64,000 nucleotides of DNA from JAIVJZ01 sp035645695. Its GTDB lineage: Bacteria; Acidobacteriota; Blastocatellia; Pyrinomonadales; Pyrinomonadaceae. Below, piece after piece: positions 16,556-25,901 of this stretch; the first letter of the stretch is position 1, and each line of letters begins with the position of its first letter. Position numbers and translations under genes: made by a program. The stretch lies in NCBI GenBank assembly GCA_035645695.1, contig DASQMC010000040.1, positions 21,482 to 85,481 of the forward strand, given 5' to 3'. The notes under the pieces were generated by a model. The model ran no database searches. It worked only from the letters and a program-made list of their open reading frames with translations, and had not been told where the DNA came from.

Positions 16556-17629
16556 ATGACGAGAAATGTTAAGAGAATCGCGGTCGTGCCCGGCGACGGC
16601 ATCGGAACCGAAGTGATCAACGAAGCGCTCGGCGTGCTGGAACAGTTGCGCGAGACGCACGGCGTCCAAGTCGAGCTACAGCATTTCGACTGGGGCGCGG
16701 ACAAATTCCTGCGCGAAGGCGTGACGCTGCCGGAAGGCGCGCTGGAGATGCTCACGAGCGAGTTCGACGCCATCCTCGCGGGCGCGTTCGGCGACCCGCG
16801 CGTCGCGTCGAACAAGCACGCGGAGGATATTTTGCTCGGCATGAGGCGCGGCCTGGACCTCTACGTCAACCTGCGCCCCGTGCGCCTGCTAGACGCCCGC
16901 CTGACGCCACTTAAGAATCGTCAAGTCAAAGACATCAACTTCGTCGTCTTCCGCGAAAATACGGAGGGTTCCTATATCGGCGCGGGCGGGTTTCTCAAAA
17001 AGGGGACGGCGCACGAGATCGCGACGCAGGAGGAGTTGAACACGCGGCACGGCGTCGAGCGGATCATCGTCGCGGCCTTCGAGTATGCGCGCGCGCACGG
17101 CCGGACTAAGGTGACGATGGCCGACAAGTCGAACGTGCAGCGATACGGTGGCGATTTGTGGCAGCGCGTCTTCCGCGAGGTGGCCGCCGGGTACACGGAG
17201 ATCGCTGCGAACCACCAGTACGTGGATGCGATGGCGATGTTCATGGTGCTCGACCCGGCGCAGTACGAGGTGATCGTGACGAACAACTTGTTCGGCGACA
17301 TTCTGACGGACATCGGCGCGGCGTTGCAGGGCGGGTTGGGGATGGCCGCATCGGGCAACATGCACCCCGGTCGCGTCTCCCTGTTCGAGCCGGTGCATGG
17401 CAGCGCGCCGCCGCTGGCGGGCAGGAACGTGGCGAATCCGGTAGGCTCTATTCTGACCGCGGCGATGATGCTAGAATACCTGGGATTCGCCGCGGCGGGC
17501 GATGCGGTCGAGGCGGCCGTCGGCGCATGCGTTACGGCGGGCGAAACGACGCGCGATCTCGGCGGCACGCTCTCCACGACCGAGACCGGGGAAGCGATTC
17601 GCCGCCGCATCAAAGCGGGTAGTGAGTAG
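16556..17629 (+). CDS. leuB: 3-isopropylmalate dehydrogenase
   Basis: A beta-decarboxylating NAD-dependent dehydrogenase of 357 residues that makes 2-oxoisocaproate in leucine synthesis. The motifs are AVVPGDGIG, LLGMRRGLDLYVNLRPVR (substrate Arg residues), FRENTEGSYIG, MADKSNV (catalytic Lys), NLFGDILTD (metal Asp residues) and EPVHGSAPPLAGRN (NAD loop). Tartrate and homoisocitrate dehydrogenases share these motifs, so the exact substrate is inferred. It stands without other leucine genes. GGAGA lies a few bases before ATG 16556. Confidence 0.87.
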   Translation: MTRNVKRIAVVPGDGIGTEVINEALGVLEQLRETHGVQVELQHFDWGADKFLREGVTLPEGALEMLTSEFDAILAGAFGDPRVASNKHAEDILLGMRRGLDLYVNLRPVRLLDARLTPLKNRQVKDINFVVFRENTEGSYIGAGGFLKKGTAHEIATQEELNTRHGVERIIVAAFEYARAHGRTKVTMADKSNVQRYGGDLWQRVFREVAAGYTEIAANHQYVDAMAMFMVLDPAQYEVIVTNNLFGDILTDIGAALQGGLGMAASGNMHPGRVSLFEPVHGSAPPLAGRNVANPVGSILTAAMMLEYLGFAAAGDAVEAAVGACVTAGETTRDLGGTLSTTETGEAIRRRIKAGSE

Positions 17630-17689
17630 AAACATCGGGTGAGCAGGTTTTACCGGGCGCTGAGAGCGCGACCGCGCGGGAAAGGTTTT

Positions 17690-18472
17690 ATGGGCAGCAG
17701 GGGCAGAGACATGGGGCAGAAGTTAGTGGCGATCCTCGTGATCCTGGCGATGCTCGCCCTGATGGGTATCCCGCCGACGGTCATCATCTTTTTCGTCGCC
17801 GTGGTGTATTTCGTCTGGCACGCCGTGGAACGCTCCGAGCAGCACGAGACGCGCCGCATCTTCGATTTCTACCTCGCCGCCAGTGATGTCCTGCGCGAAG
17901 ATGAACGCCGCTGGTTCGGCTTTGAGATCACGGAAGTGATCGGGCAGGGCGAATCGGTCGTCCACTCGATGACCGACCCGCCGCCGCTCGTCCACTTCGC
18001 GCTCGGCGCGCTCTACAACCGCATCGGCGATCACGAGGCGGCGGCCGAGCAACTCGCCTACGTCCTCGAATCCGAGGGAGGCGACGAGCGGCAGCGCACC
18101 GCGCCTTCGCCCGAACTGCGCCGTTACGTGAGCGTGCTGCGGCGGCTCGAACACGACGCCGCCGAGGGGCCGCAGACCGTTGCCGCCATACGCAATCTCG
18201 AACGCGCGCGCCGCGCCCGCGCCGCCTCGTTGCTCGAAGAGAGCCGCCGCCACCTCGGCGCTGCCGCAATGAGGACGACCGCCGACCTGACGGCGCCGCG
18301 AGACCTCTACACGGACAGGGCGCATGCGACCACGTCGCAAGAGTCCCCACACCGGCTGCACCTCGGTTCCACTAACGCAGCCGCGCCGCCGCCGCTCTCG
18401 CCGCCCACGAAGCCCGCGCCCATCTCCGAAGTCCTGCGTGATTTGTACGAGGAAGAGAAGAAGACGGCGTGA
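17690..18472 (+). CDS. Membrane-anchored protein of unknown function
   Basis: ATG 17690 is preferred (AAAGG 5 bases upstream) over GTG 17639 or ATG 17711. The 260-residue protein has one or two N-terminal membrane helices (LVAILVILAMLALMGIP, VIIFFVAVVYFVWHAV) and then a soluble helical part (HFALGALYNRIGDHEAAAEQLAYVL) like a single tetratricopeptide repeat. The C-terminus is Pro-rich and ends in an acidic helix (ISEVLRDLYEEEKK). I recognise no family. The TGA stop touches the left arm of a heptamer repeat that fills the gap to the kinase gene. Confidence 0.7.
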   Translation: MGSRGRDMGQKLVAILVILAMLALMGIPPTVIIFFVAVVYFVWHAVERSEQHETRRIFDFYLAASDVLREDERRWFGFEITEVIGQGESVVHSMTDPPPLVHFALGALYNRIGDHEAAAEQLAYVLESEGGDERQRTAPSPELRRYVSVLRRLEHDAAEGPQTVAAIRNLERARRARAASLLEESRRHLGAAAMRTTADLTAPRDLYTDRAHATTSQESPHRLHLGSTNAAAPPPLSPPTKPAPISEVLRDLYEEEKKTA

Positions 18473-18614
18473 ACAGTTTTCAGTTTTCAGTTTTCAGTTT
18501 TCAGTGGTTCTCTGTCCGTTGTTCGATTGCTCGTCTCCGGTAACTCACGTGATATTCGCGCGCAACTATAAAAACCGAAAACTGAAAACTGAAAACTGAA
18601 AACTGAAAACTGTT
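18472..18614. repeat. Heptamer inverted repeat, unit gttttca, 34-bp perfect stem
   Basis: The left arm 18472-18505 is the exact reverse complement of the right arm 18581-18614 over 34 bp; both are runs of the 7-mer gttttca/tgaaaac. The loop is 75 nt. The left arm begins on the last base of the upstream stop codon (TGA 18470-18472), and the right arm ends 3 bases before the kinase ATG (18618), leaving no Shine-Dalgarno site. Confidence 0.95.
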
Positions 18615-18617
18615 TAA

Positions 18618-20432
18618 ATGGCGACTGAGACGATCATCGGCAGCTATCGCATCGAGGAACTCATCGGGCGCGGCGGGATGGGCGTCGTCTATCGCGGCCA
18701 GCACACGAAACTGCCGCGCGAGGTGGCGATCAAGTCCATCAATCCGCGCGCAGGGGATCACGACCTGCGCGCCCTGCGCCACCGCTTCGAGCGAGAAGCC
18801 TACATCCAGTCGCAACTCGATCACCCCGGCATCGTCAAAATTTACGACTACATCGTCGCCGAGCAGACTTATTACATCGTGATGGAGTACGTCGAGGGGC
18901 GTTCGCTCGCGCAGTTGCTCAAGCAGGAGGGCGGCCCGCTCAAGTGCGAACGCGCGCTCTCGCTCTTCGATCAAATCCTCACGGCCGTCGTTTACGCGCA
19001 CACCTTCACTTATCAGGATCAGGACGGCGCGGCGCACCGCGGCATCATCCACCGCGACCTGAAACCGCCGAACATCCTCGTCACGCCCGACGACATCGTC
19101 AAGATCACGGATTTCGGCATCGTCAAGGTCGTCGGATCGGAGACGACGGATACACACGGCGCGGGTTACGGCTCTCCGCGCTACGTCTCGCCCGAACAGG
19201 CCGAGGGGCTGGAAGTTGACCAGCGCTCCGACATCTACAGTCTCGGCATCATCCTCTATGAAATACTGACCGGCGCGCCGCCCTTCGGCAACGAACGCCA
19301 CCCGCTGACGCGCACGGAGATTTTGCGCGCGCACCTCGAAGAGCCGCCGCCGCTCCCGACCGAGATCAACCCGCACATCCCTCTCGAAGTTGAAGACATC
19401 ATCCTGCGCGCGCTCGAAAAAGACCCCGCCGGGCGTTACGCGACGACGGCCGACTTCCTGCGCGCCATCAGGACGGCGCGCGAGCGCGACGCGGGCGATG
19501 TCGCCGAAGCGGTCGAAGCGCAGACGAAAACTCATCGCCCCGTCGGCACGCACGAACTGCACGAGGCGGCGGACAGCACGGTGCGCCACGATTACATCAC
19601 GCAGCCCATCCGCAGCGACGCCTGCCCGGCGTGCGGCACTGAGTCGGAGGAGGACGAGGAACTTTGCCGCACGTGCGGCGCGGAACTCGGCGCGTCGCCA
19701 GCAACCACCAAGCTCGCGCACGGGCACGCGAAGACCGTCAATCAACATCGCGGCGACACGCGGGCGAGCGCGCGCGGCAAATGGGTGGTTGCCGGTCTCG
19801 TCGCGCTCGCGCTTGTAACCGGCGTCGTCATCTACCTGCGCTTCACGCGCGAAGGCGAGCGGCGGCGGGCGCAGGCTTCGCGCGCCGCGCAAACGGCCGC
19901 CGCCAACATCGCCGCGCAAACGGCCGCGCCGCAAGTTTCGCCCACGGCAGCGACGACGGAAACTACGTCGCCTCTAGTCGAATTGAGCGCGGAGCGCGTC
20001 GCCGTCGATTCGAGCTACGACGGCTATTCGTCGAAGCCTCTGCACGACGGCGTGTTCGACGTGAAGCGCATCGCCTCCATGCGTTACAACGAAGGCAACT
20101 GGGCTTCGGCCGAAACGCACGACCCGCACTGGATCGAACTCCACCTGCGCGAACCGACGCGCGTCTCCGCCGTCTACATTTACTGGGGTTTCGACCGCGA
20201 TCATTTTGTCGCCTCGCGCCGCGTCGAACTGCAAACGCCGGACGCGCGCGGCGAGTGGCAAACGATCTCGAAGATCGAACCCGGCAACAATTACGACCGC
20301 ACGGCCTTCGAGTTTGCGCCCGTCAAGACGAATCGCGTCCGCCTCCTACAGCCCGCGCAACAGGGGCCGCGAGCGCGCCCGTTCGTGATGTGGGTGCGCG
20401 AGGTGAAACTATTCGGCGCGGCTGAAAACTAG
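18618..20432 (+). CDS. Transmembrane Ser/Thr kinase with zinc ribbon and external discoidin domain
   Basis: A 604-residue eukaryotic-like kinase. Residues 10-275 form the kinase: IGRGGMGVVY, Lys39, the catalytic HRDLKPPN (Asp147), DFGIVK, and SPRYVSPEQ in place of APE. A two-CxxC zinc ribbon starts at Cys336 (CPACG ... CRTCG). One membrane helix spans 389-409. The external C-terminus (about 450-600) resembles a discoidin/F5-8 type C domain (SSKPLHDGVFD, WIELHLREPTRVSAVYIYW, ARGEWQTI, VREVKLFG), which usually binds glycans or lipids. It may therefore couple an envelope ligand to intracellular phosphorylation. The mRNA leader is a 34-bp hairpin without a ribosome site. Confidence 0.9.
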   Translation: MATETIIGSYRIEELIGRGGMGVVYRGQHTKLPREVAIKSINPRAGDHDLRALRHRFEREAYIQSQLDHPGIVKIYDYIVAEQTYYIVMEYVEGRSLAQLLKQEGGPLKCERALSLFDQILTAVVYAHTFTYQDQDGAAHRGIIHRDLKPPNILVTPDDIVKITDFGIVKVVGSETTDTHGAGYGSPRYVSPEQAEGLEVDQRSDIYSLGIILYEILTGAPPFGNERHPLTRTEILRAHLEEPPPLPTEINPHIPLEVEDIILRALEKDPAGRYATTADFLRAIRTARERDAGDVAEAVEAQTKTHRPVGTHELHEAADSTVRHDYITQPIRSDACPACGTESEEDEELCRTCGAELGASPATTKLAHGHAKTVNQHRGDTRASARGKWVVAGLVALALVTGVVIYLRFTREGERRRAQASRAAQTAAANIAAQTAAPQVSPTAATTETTSPLVELSAERVAVDSSYDGYSSKPLHDGVFDVKRIASMRYNEGNWASAETHDPHWIELHLREPTRVSAVYIYWGFDRDHFVASRRVELQTPDARGEWQTISKIEPGNNYDRTAFEFAPVKTNRVRLLQPAQQGPRARPFVMWVREVKLFGAAEN

Positions 20433-20449
20433 AGCCGCGCGAATACATT

Positions 20450-20544
20450 TCATGCCGGGAGCGCAAAGAAAAGTTTGAAGGAAGACATGCATGAAACCTG
20501 CCCCGCTCCATGCCTGCTCTTTGCGCCTTCGCGCCTTTGCATGA
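20450..20544. repeat. Degenerate inverted repeat with units like gcgcaaag
   Basis: The right arm (20518-20544) reads tctttgcgcc-ttcgcgcc-tttgcatga; the left side (20450-20469) carries tcatgc and gcgcaaaga, which pair with its ends, with about one unit missing. It lies between the kinase stop and cinA. Unit length is nearer 8 than 7. A single related arm is seen at 44037-44070. Confidence 0.6.
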
Positions 20545-20587
20545 GATATTCTTCGCTGAAGCGCATCGCACACAATTTTATAAACTC

Positions 20588-21823
20588 ATGCTCACTGCTG
20601 AAATCATCGCCATCGGTTCGGAGTTGTTGACGCCGGATCGCACGGACACCAATAGCCTGTGGCTGACCGGGAAACTCAACGCCATCGGCATCGAAGTCAA
20701 ACTCAAGACTATCGTCGGCGACGACGACGCGCGCCTCGAAGAGACGATCAAGGACGCGTTGCGCCGCTCGCGGGTCGTCATCACGACGGGCGGTCTGGGA
20801 CCGACCGAAGACGACATCACGCGCAAGATCGCCGCGCGCGCAATGGGGCGGCGTCTCGTCCTGAACGAAGCGGTGCTCGAAGCGATTCGAGAGAAGTTCA
20901 TGCGCTGGGGGCGCAAGATGCCGGAGATCAACGCGCGGCAGGCGATGATCATCGAAGGCGCGGAGGTGCTGGATAACCCGCACGGCTCGGCTCCCGGCAT
21001 GTACCTCGAACACGAAGGACGAGCCGTCATCCTCTTGCCCGGCCCGCCGCGCGAGATGCGCCCGATGTACGAGACGCATATCGGCGAAAGGCTCACGGCG
21101 AAAGCGGGCAACGTGCGCGTTGCGCGGCGCGTCCTGCGCGTGTCGGGTTTGGGCGAGTCGGCGGTTGACGAGCGCATCGCGCCGGTCTACACGCAGTACA
21201 AAAATCCGCAGACGACCATCCTCTTCAACCGCAGCGAGATCGAGATTCACCTGACCGCGCAGGGGCGCACCGAGCAGGAAGCCGAACTGCTGCTCGACGG
21301 GCTGGCCGGGCAGATCGAGGAGCGACTCGGCGACGCGATCTTCGCCTTTCGCGGCGAGCAGATGGAAGAGATCATCGGCTTGCGGCTCGCCGTCGGCGGC
21401 TTCACCGTCGCGGTCGCCGAAAGCTGCACCGGGGGTCTCATCGCGCAACGGCTAACGGAAGTGCCTGGGTCGTCCACCTATTTCATGGAAGGCGTCGTTA
21501 GTTACTCGAACGACGCGAAAGTGCGCCTGCTCGGCGTGCCGTCGGACTTGATCGCCGAATACGGCGCGGTGAGCGCGCCCGTCGCCGAAGCGATGGCCGA
21601 GGGCGTGCGCGAGCGCGCCGGCACCGACTTCGGCCTCAGCGTCACAGGCATAGCCGGGCCGGGCGGCGGCAGCGAAGACAAGCCCGTCGGCCTCGTCTAC
21701 ATAGCCCTCTCCGACGACGCGCACACCGAGCACCGCAAACTGCATCTCCCCGGCGACCGCCAACTCATCCGCTGGCGCGCCTCGCAGGCCGCGCTCGACC
21801 TCCTGCGCCGCCGCCTCATTTGA
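20588..21823 (+). CDS. cinA: CinA-family protein with nicotinamide-nucleotide amidohydrolase domain
   Basis: A 411-residue two-domain protein. The N-terminal MoaB/MogA-like domain (IIAIGSELLTPDRTDTNS, ITTGGLGPTEDDIT, LPGPPREM) matches the CinA/COG1058 pyrophosphatase domain. The C-terminal PncC-like domain (VAESCTGGLIAQRLTEVPG, SVTGIAGPGGGSEDKPVG) deamidates NMN, recycling pyridine nucleotides. ATG 20588 fits the family start, but no ribosome site precedes it. The frame is open upstream through the degenerate repeat. Cytoplasmic; a link to competence is historical and not shown here. Confidence 0.92.
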   Translation: MLTAEIIAIGSELLTPDRTDTNSLWLTGKLNAIGIEVKLKTIVGDDDARLEETIKDALRRSRVVITTGGLGPTEDDITRKIAARAMGRRLVLNEAVLEAIREKFMRWGRKMPEINARQAMIIEGAEVLDNPHGSAPGMYLEHEGRAVILLPGPPREMRPMYETHIGERLTAKAGNVRVARRVLRVSGLGESAVDERIAPVYTQYKNPQTTILFNRSEIEIHLTAQGRTEQEAELLLDGLAGQIEERLGDAIFAFRGEQMEEIIGLRLAVGGFTVAVAESCTGGLIAQRLTEVPGSSTYFMEGVVSYSNDAKVRLLGVPSDLIAEYGAVSAPVAEAMAEGVRERAGTDFGLSVTGIAGPGGGSEDKPVGLVYIALSDDAHTEHRKLHLPGDRQLIRWRASQAALDLLRRRLI

Positions 21824-21934
21824 AATCAACTTTTTAGCCCCCGTCCCCACGCGCTCCGCACTTGCCGCGCATTCCGGCAGGTTGCTATAGTCGCCGTTCA
21901 CTCTTTGTCCGATATTTTGCGCTGTCGCGGAGTA

Positions 21935-22561
21935 ATGACCACGTTGCTGCCTGCGCTGTCCATCATCGCCGCCTACTTTGTGGGTTCGATCCCTTTCGGA
22001 TATTTGATCGTGTACGCGAGGGGCGGCGGCGACGTGCGTGAGACGGGGTCGGGCGGGACGGGCGCGACGAACGTAACGCGCCGCGCGGGCAAGGGCGCGG
22101 GCGTTTTGACGCTCTTGCTGGACGCTGCAAAGGGCGCACTCGTCGCTCTGCTCGCGCGCTGGCTGCTCGCTCCGGGCTTCGGCGTTAACTGGTGGGTGGC
22201 AATCGCCTCGATAGCGGTCGTCGCCGGGCACGTCTTTCCGGTGTGGTTGAAATTTCGCGGCGGCAAAGGCGTGGCGACGGGGCTTGGCGTGTTCCTGATT
22301 TTGACGCCCGCCGCGCTCGCGCCGGCCGCGCTGGTCTTTCTCCTCGTCGTGTGGGCGACGCGCTACGTCTCGCTCGCTTCGATCACGGCCACGGCGACGC
22401 TTCCCCTGTTCATCTGGCTCATTGGCGACAGAGGGACTTCCGGCGCGTCGGCCGCCCCCGTCATGTCGGTTGCCGTGGCGGGCGGCGCGCTCATTATCTT
22501 CATGCACCGCGCCAATATCGGCAGGCTGCTGAACGGCACGGAGAGCAAGCTGAAAGGATGA
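21935..22561 (+). CDS. plsY: Acyl-phosphate glycerol-3-phosphate acyltransferase
   Basis: An integral membrane protein of 208 residues that acylates glycerol-3-phosphate from acyl-phosphate, the first step of phospholipid synthesis. ATG 21935 follows GGAG. The motifs are YFVGSIPFGYL, SGGTGATNVTRRAGK (acyl-phosphate loop) and FRGGKGVATGLG. About five hydrophobic helices are visible. GpsA, which makes its substrate, is the next gene. The stop codon (22559-22561) lies inside the left arm of a heptamer repeat. Confidence 0.94.
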   Translation: MTTLLPALSIIAAYFVGSIPFGYLIVYARGGGDVRETGSGGTGATNVTRRAGKGAGVLTLLLDAAKGALVALLARWLLAPGFGVNWWVAIASIAVVAGHVFPVWLKFRGGKGVATGLGVFLILTPAALAPAALVFLLVVWATRYVSLASITATATLPLFIWLIGDRGTSGASAAPVMSVAVAGGALIIFMHRANIGRLLNGTESKLKG

Positions 22562-22631
22562 AGTCGGAACGATGAACGATGAACTGAAAGACAACTGCTT
22601 TAACTTCATCGTTCCGCGTTCCGACTTCATC
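22557..22631. repeat. Heptamer inverted repeat, unit aacgatg
   Basis: The arms 22557-22583 and 22605-22631 pair over 24 of 27 positions; units are aagtcgg, aacgatg and aacgcgg. The left arm contains the plsY stop codon, and the right arm ends 6 bases before the gpsA ATG. The same unit family forms the repeat at 62371-62441. Confidence 0.9.
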
Positions 22632-22637
22632 GTTTGA

Positions 22638-23657
22638 ATGATGTCTCACATCGCGATCATCGGTGCGGGCGGTTGGGGCACGGCGCTCGGGTTGGTGGCG
22701 GGGCGCGCGGGGCATGCGGTGAAGTTGTGGTCGCGTAACGCCGAGGTCGTTGCCGGGATCAACGAGCGGCGCGTGAACTGTGTCTATCTGGCCGCGCACG
22801 AGTTTGTGGGCGATGCGCGGGCGACATGCGAGTTGGGCGAGGCGGTGCGGGGCGCGCAGGTCGTGATACTGGCCGCGCCGTCGCACGCGACGCGCGATCT
22901 GTTAGAGCGGATGGCGAGCGAGTTGCGCGCCGAAGTCGTGCTGGTGAGCGCGACGAAGGGCATCGAGATCGAGACGGGACAGCGCATGTCGGAAGTGGCC
23001 GGGGAGGTTTTGGGGAGAGAGGTTGCCGCCCGCTTCGTGTGCCTGTCGGGGCCTTCGTTCGCGCAGGAGGTTGCGGCGGGACATCCGACAGCCGTCGTCG
23101 CCGCCGGTTACGACGCGCGCGCGACGCTCGTCGTGCAGGCGGCGCTCAGTTTTGAAAATTTTCGTGTCTATACGAACGGCGATCTGGCCGGGACGGAACT
23201 CGGCGGCGCGGTCAAAAACGTTATCGCGCTGGCGGCGGGCATGGTCTACGGTTTCGGTCTGGGGTCAAACAGCATCGCGGCATTGATCACGCGCGGGCTG
23301 GCCGAGATCACGCGGCTGGCGTTGGTTGAGGGCGGCCGTGCCGAGACGCTGGCGGGGCTGGCGGGCCTGGGCGATCTGGTGTTGACCTGTACGGGCGCGT
23401 TGTCGCGCAATCGTTACGTCGGGCAGGAGTTGGGGCGCGGTCGCACGCTCGAAGAGATTTTGGGCGGCATGCACGAAGTCGCCGAAGGCGTGCGCACGAC
23501 GCGCGCGGTTAAATTGCTGGCCGAGAGTCGCGGCATCGAGATGCCGATCACGGAGCAGGTTCATGCCGTGCTTTACGAAGGCAAAAGCGTGCGCGCGGCG
23601 GCCGAAGATTTAATGGCGCGGCCTCTGCGCGGCGAATTCTCAGGGATGAATTCGTGA
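22638..23657 (+). CDS. gpsA: Glycerol-3-phosphate dehydrogenase [NAD(P)+]
   Basis: This enzyme reduces dihydroxyacetone phosphate to sn-glycerol-3-phosphate for phospholipids. The 339-residue length is normal. IIGAGGWGTALG binds the nucleotide, SGPSFAQEV and GGAVKNVIALAAGM (catalytic Lys) follow, then GLGDLVLTCTG and SRNRYVGQELG. It acts directly upstream of PlsY. Two ATG codons are adjacent (22638 and 22641), and no Shine-Dalgarno site exists because the heptamer hairpin ends 6 bases upstream. The stop overlaps a GTG (23654) of the next frame. Confidence 0.95.
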   Translation: MMSHIAIIGAGGWGTALGLVAGRAGHAVKLWSRNAEVVAGINERRVNCVYLAAHEFVGDARATCELGEAVRGAQVVILAAPSHATRDLLERMASELRAEVVLVSATKGIEIETGQRMSEVAGEVLGREVAARFVCLSGPSFAQEVAAGHPTAVVAAGYDARATLVVQAALSFENFRVYTNGDLAGTELGGAVKNVIALAAGMVYGFGLGSNSIAALITRGLAEITRLALVEGGRAETLAGLAGLGDLVLTCTGALSRNRYVGQELGRGRTLEEILGGMHEVAEGVRTTRAVKLLAESRGIEMPITEQVHAVLYEGKSVRAAAEDLMARPLRGEFSGMNS

Positions 23658-23695
23658 TCGCGAACTTGAGCCGGACGCTTAAGAAAGTTTTGAAA

Positions 23696-24163
23696 ATGGC
23701 AGAAGCAGATGAAGTAAAAATATTGTTGACGAACCGCGCGGCGTTTCATGAATACCATATTCTGAGCACTTACGAGGCGGGCGTCGCATTCAAAGGCACG
23801 GAAGTGAAAAGCGTCCGCGCCGGGCAGATTCAGTTGAAGGAGTCTTACGTCTCCGTGCGCGACGGCGAGGCGTGGTTGTTTAATGCGCACATTTCGCCGT
23901 ATGCTTACGGCAATCGCGATAATCACGAAGCTACGCGCACGCGGAAACTTTTGTTACACCGACGTGAGATAGATAAACTGGAGCAAGAGGCTACCGTTAA
24001 AGGCATGACGCTCGTCGTCACGCGGGTTTATGTGAAAAAGGGGCGCGTCAAGTTTGAAATCGGCGTGGCGCGCGGCAAAAAACTTTATGATAAACGCGAG
24101 ACCGAGATGCGTCGGACGGTTGATCGCGAGACGCAGGCGCAATTAAAAGAGCGCAATCGTTAA
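23696..24163 (+). CDS. smpB: SsrA-binding protein
   Basis: SmpB escorts tmRNA to stalled ribosomes for trans-translation. The 155-residue protein has NRAAFHEYHILSTYEAGVAFKGTEVKSVRAG, LFNAHISPY, ATRTRKLLLHRREI and the basic C-terminal tail KLYDKRETEMRRTVDRE. ATG 23696 matches the family start. A GTG at 23654 overlaps the gpsA stop and would add 14 residues. No tmRNA gene is seen in the window. It lies in the plsY-gpsA-smpB-pepA run. Confidence 0.95.
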   Translation: MAEADEVKILLTNRAAFHEYHILSTYEAGVAFKGTEVKSVRAGQIQLKESYVSVRDGEAWLFNAHISPYAYGNRDNHEATRTRKLLLHRREIDKLEQEATVKGMTLVVTRVYVKKGRVKFEIGVARGKKLYDKRETEMRRTVDRETQAQLKERNR

Positions 24164-24182
24164 TCAGGAGATGAAAATTCAA

Positions 24183-25748
24183 ATGGATATTCAAGTGAGC
24201 ACCGGTCGTGTGGGCGATGCTGACGTACAAGCCCTCGCCGTGGCGGTTTTCAAAGATGAACCCGCGCACGAGGGCTTCCTGCAAGAACTGGACGGGGCGA
24301 CGGGCGGCCTCATCAAGTCGATCATCGAATCTGAAGAACTCAAGGGCAAAGAGGGCGAAACCGCCTATGTGCATCTCGGCGACGCGCATGGCGAGTTGAA
24401 GGCGAAACGTCTGCTGCTCGTCGGCGTCGGCGAGCGCGACGGTTACGGGGCGGCGCAGGTGTCGCAGATGGCCGGGACGGCTGCTCGCGCCTTGCGCGCA
24501 CGCAGCGTTAAGACAATCGGGTTGATCACGCGCGCGGCGGAGTCCGACGCGGAGCGTTCGGCGGCGGTCGCCGTCGAAGGCGTCCTGATGGCGCTGTATG
24601 AGACGGACAAATATCGCACTTCGGAGAAAGAGGAGCGCACCATCGAGCGCCTCGTCATCGTCGCGCAAGGCGCGAGCGAGGACGCGCTGAAGCGTGGCGC
24701 GGAGCGCGGACGCATTATCGGCGAATCAGTCAATTTCACGCGCGACCTTGCCAACGAACCGGGCGCTTACATGACGCCGACGATCATGGCCGAACGCGCG
24801 CGCGCCATTGCGAGCGAGTTCGGTTTGGAAGTTGACGTGCTGGATCGCGAGCGCATGGAAGGCGAGGGAATGGGATCGCTCCTCAGCGTGGCTCGCGGAT
24901 CGGAAGAGCCACCGGCTCTGATCATCTTGAAGTACACGCCCGAAGGATTTAATGACGGCGCACAGGGCGGCGGTAAAGTAGTCGGCGGCGGCGACGGGTT
25001 GCTCGCGTTCGTCGGCAAGGGCGTGACGTTCGATTCGGGTGGCATCTCGATCAAACCCGGCGAGAACATGGAGTTGATGAAGTATGACATGACGGGCGGC
25101 GCGACTGTGCTCGGGGTGATGCGTGCCGTGGCGCAGTTGAAGCCGCCGATGCCGCTTTTGGGCGTCGTGCCTGCGACGGAGAATTTGCCTTCGGGGAAGG
25201 CCACCAAGCCGGGCGACGTGGTGCGCGCCATGTCGGGCAAGACTATCGAAGTCATCAACACGGACGCCGAAGGTCGCCTGATACTGGCCGACGCCATGTC
25301 CTATGCACGAAAACTCGGCGCGACACAGATCGTCGATCTCGCCACGCTGACGGGCGCGGTATCAATCGCCCTCGGCGATGTCAACACGGGAATTCTCGGT
25401 ACGGATCAGGAGTTGATTGATGAAGTTATAGCGGCGGGCAGGGAAGTCGGGGAGAAGCTCTGGCAGTTGCCGTTGGACAAAGAGTATACGCGTCAGATCA
25501 AGTCCGACATCGCCGACATCAAGAACGTCGGCGGACGAAAGGCTGGGACGATCACTGCGGCGGCCTTCCTCAAAGAGTTTGCCGACGGTATTTCGTGGGC
25601 GCACCTGGACATTGCGGGAACGGCGTGGGGCGATGACGCCAAGCCATACCGCTCGAAAGGACCGACGGGCGTCGCCGTGCGCACCCTGCTCAATTTGATC
25701 GAGCGCGCCACACGCGCTTCGTCCGCCGACAAAAGCGAAAAGTCTTAG
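24183..25748 (+). CDS. pepA: Leucyl aminopeptidase (M17)
   Basis: A cytosolic dizinc aminopeptidase that removes N-terminal residues. The key C-terminal motifs are present: GKGVTFDSGGISIKP (catalytic Lys), MKYDMTGGA and NTDAEGRLILADAM, the M17 signature with Asp/Glu metal ligands. There are 521 residues from ATG 24183, which has AGGAG 12 bases upstream. ATG 24171 directly abuts AGGAG and is less likely. A Gly-rich insert (GAQGGGKVVGGGDG) precedes the catalytic core, longer than I expect for the family. Confidence 0.93.
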   Translation: MDIQVSTGRVGDADVQALAVAVFKDEPAHEGFLQELDGATGGLIKSIIESEELKGKEGETAYVHLGDAHGELKAKRLLLVGVGERDGYGAAQVSQMAGTAARALRARSVKTIGLITRAAESDAERSAAVAVEGVLMALYETDKYRTSEKEERTIERLVIVAQGASEDALKRGAERGRIIGESVNFTRDLANEPGAYMTPTIMAERARAIASEFGLEVDVLDRERMEGEGMGSLLSVARGSEEPPALIILKYTPEGFNDGAQGGGKVVGGGDGLLAFVGKGVTFDSGGISIKPGENMELMKYDMTGGATVLGVMRAVAQLKPPMPLLGVVPATENLPSGKATKPGDVVRAMSGKTIEVINTDAEGRLILADAMSYARKLGATQIVDLATLTGAVSIALGDVNTGILGTDQELIDEVIAAGREVGEKLWQLPLDKEYTRQIKSDIADIKNVGGRKAGTITAAAFLKEFADGISWAHLDIAGTAWGDDAKPYRSKGPTGVAVRTLLNLIERATRASSADKSEKS

Positions 25749-25789
25749 AACGCGGCCGACGAGAACCCACAATTTAATACTCACACACG

Positions 25790-25824
25790 GAGGCCGCGCG
25801 GAGTGTAACCGCGCGGCCTCTTTT
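25790..25824 (+). terminator. Rho-independent terminator after pepA
   Basis: A perfect 12-bp GC-rich stem (25790-25801 with 25809-25820) with a 7-nt loop, followed by tttta. A clean intrinsic terminator for the pepA transcript. Confidence 0.88.
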
Positions 25825-25901
25825 ACCGTCGGGTGTCTACTAAAGTTTACAGCCTGTCTACCAAAGTGGACATTATAGTTACGGAAGATTGCAAAGAAAC
25901 T

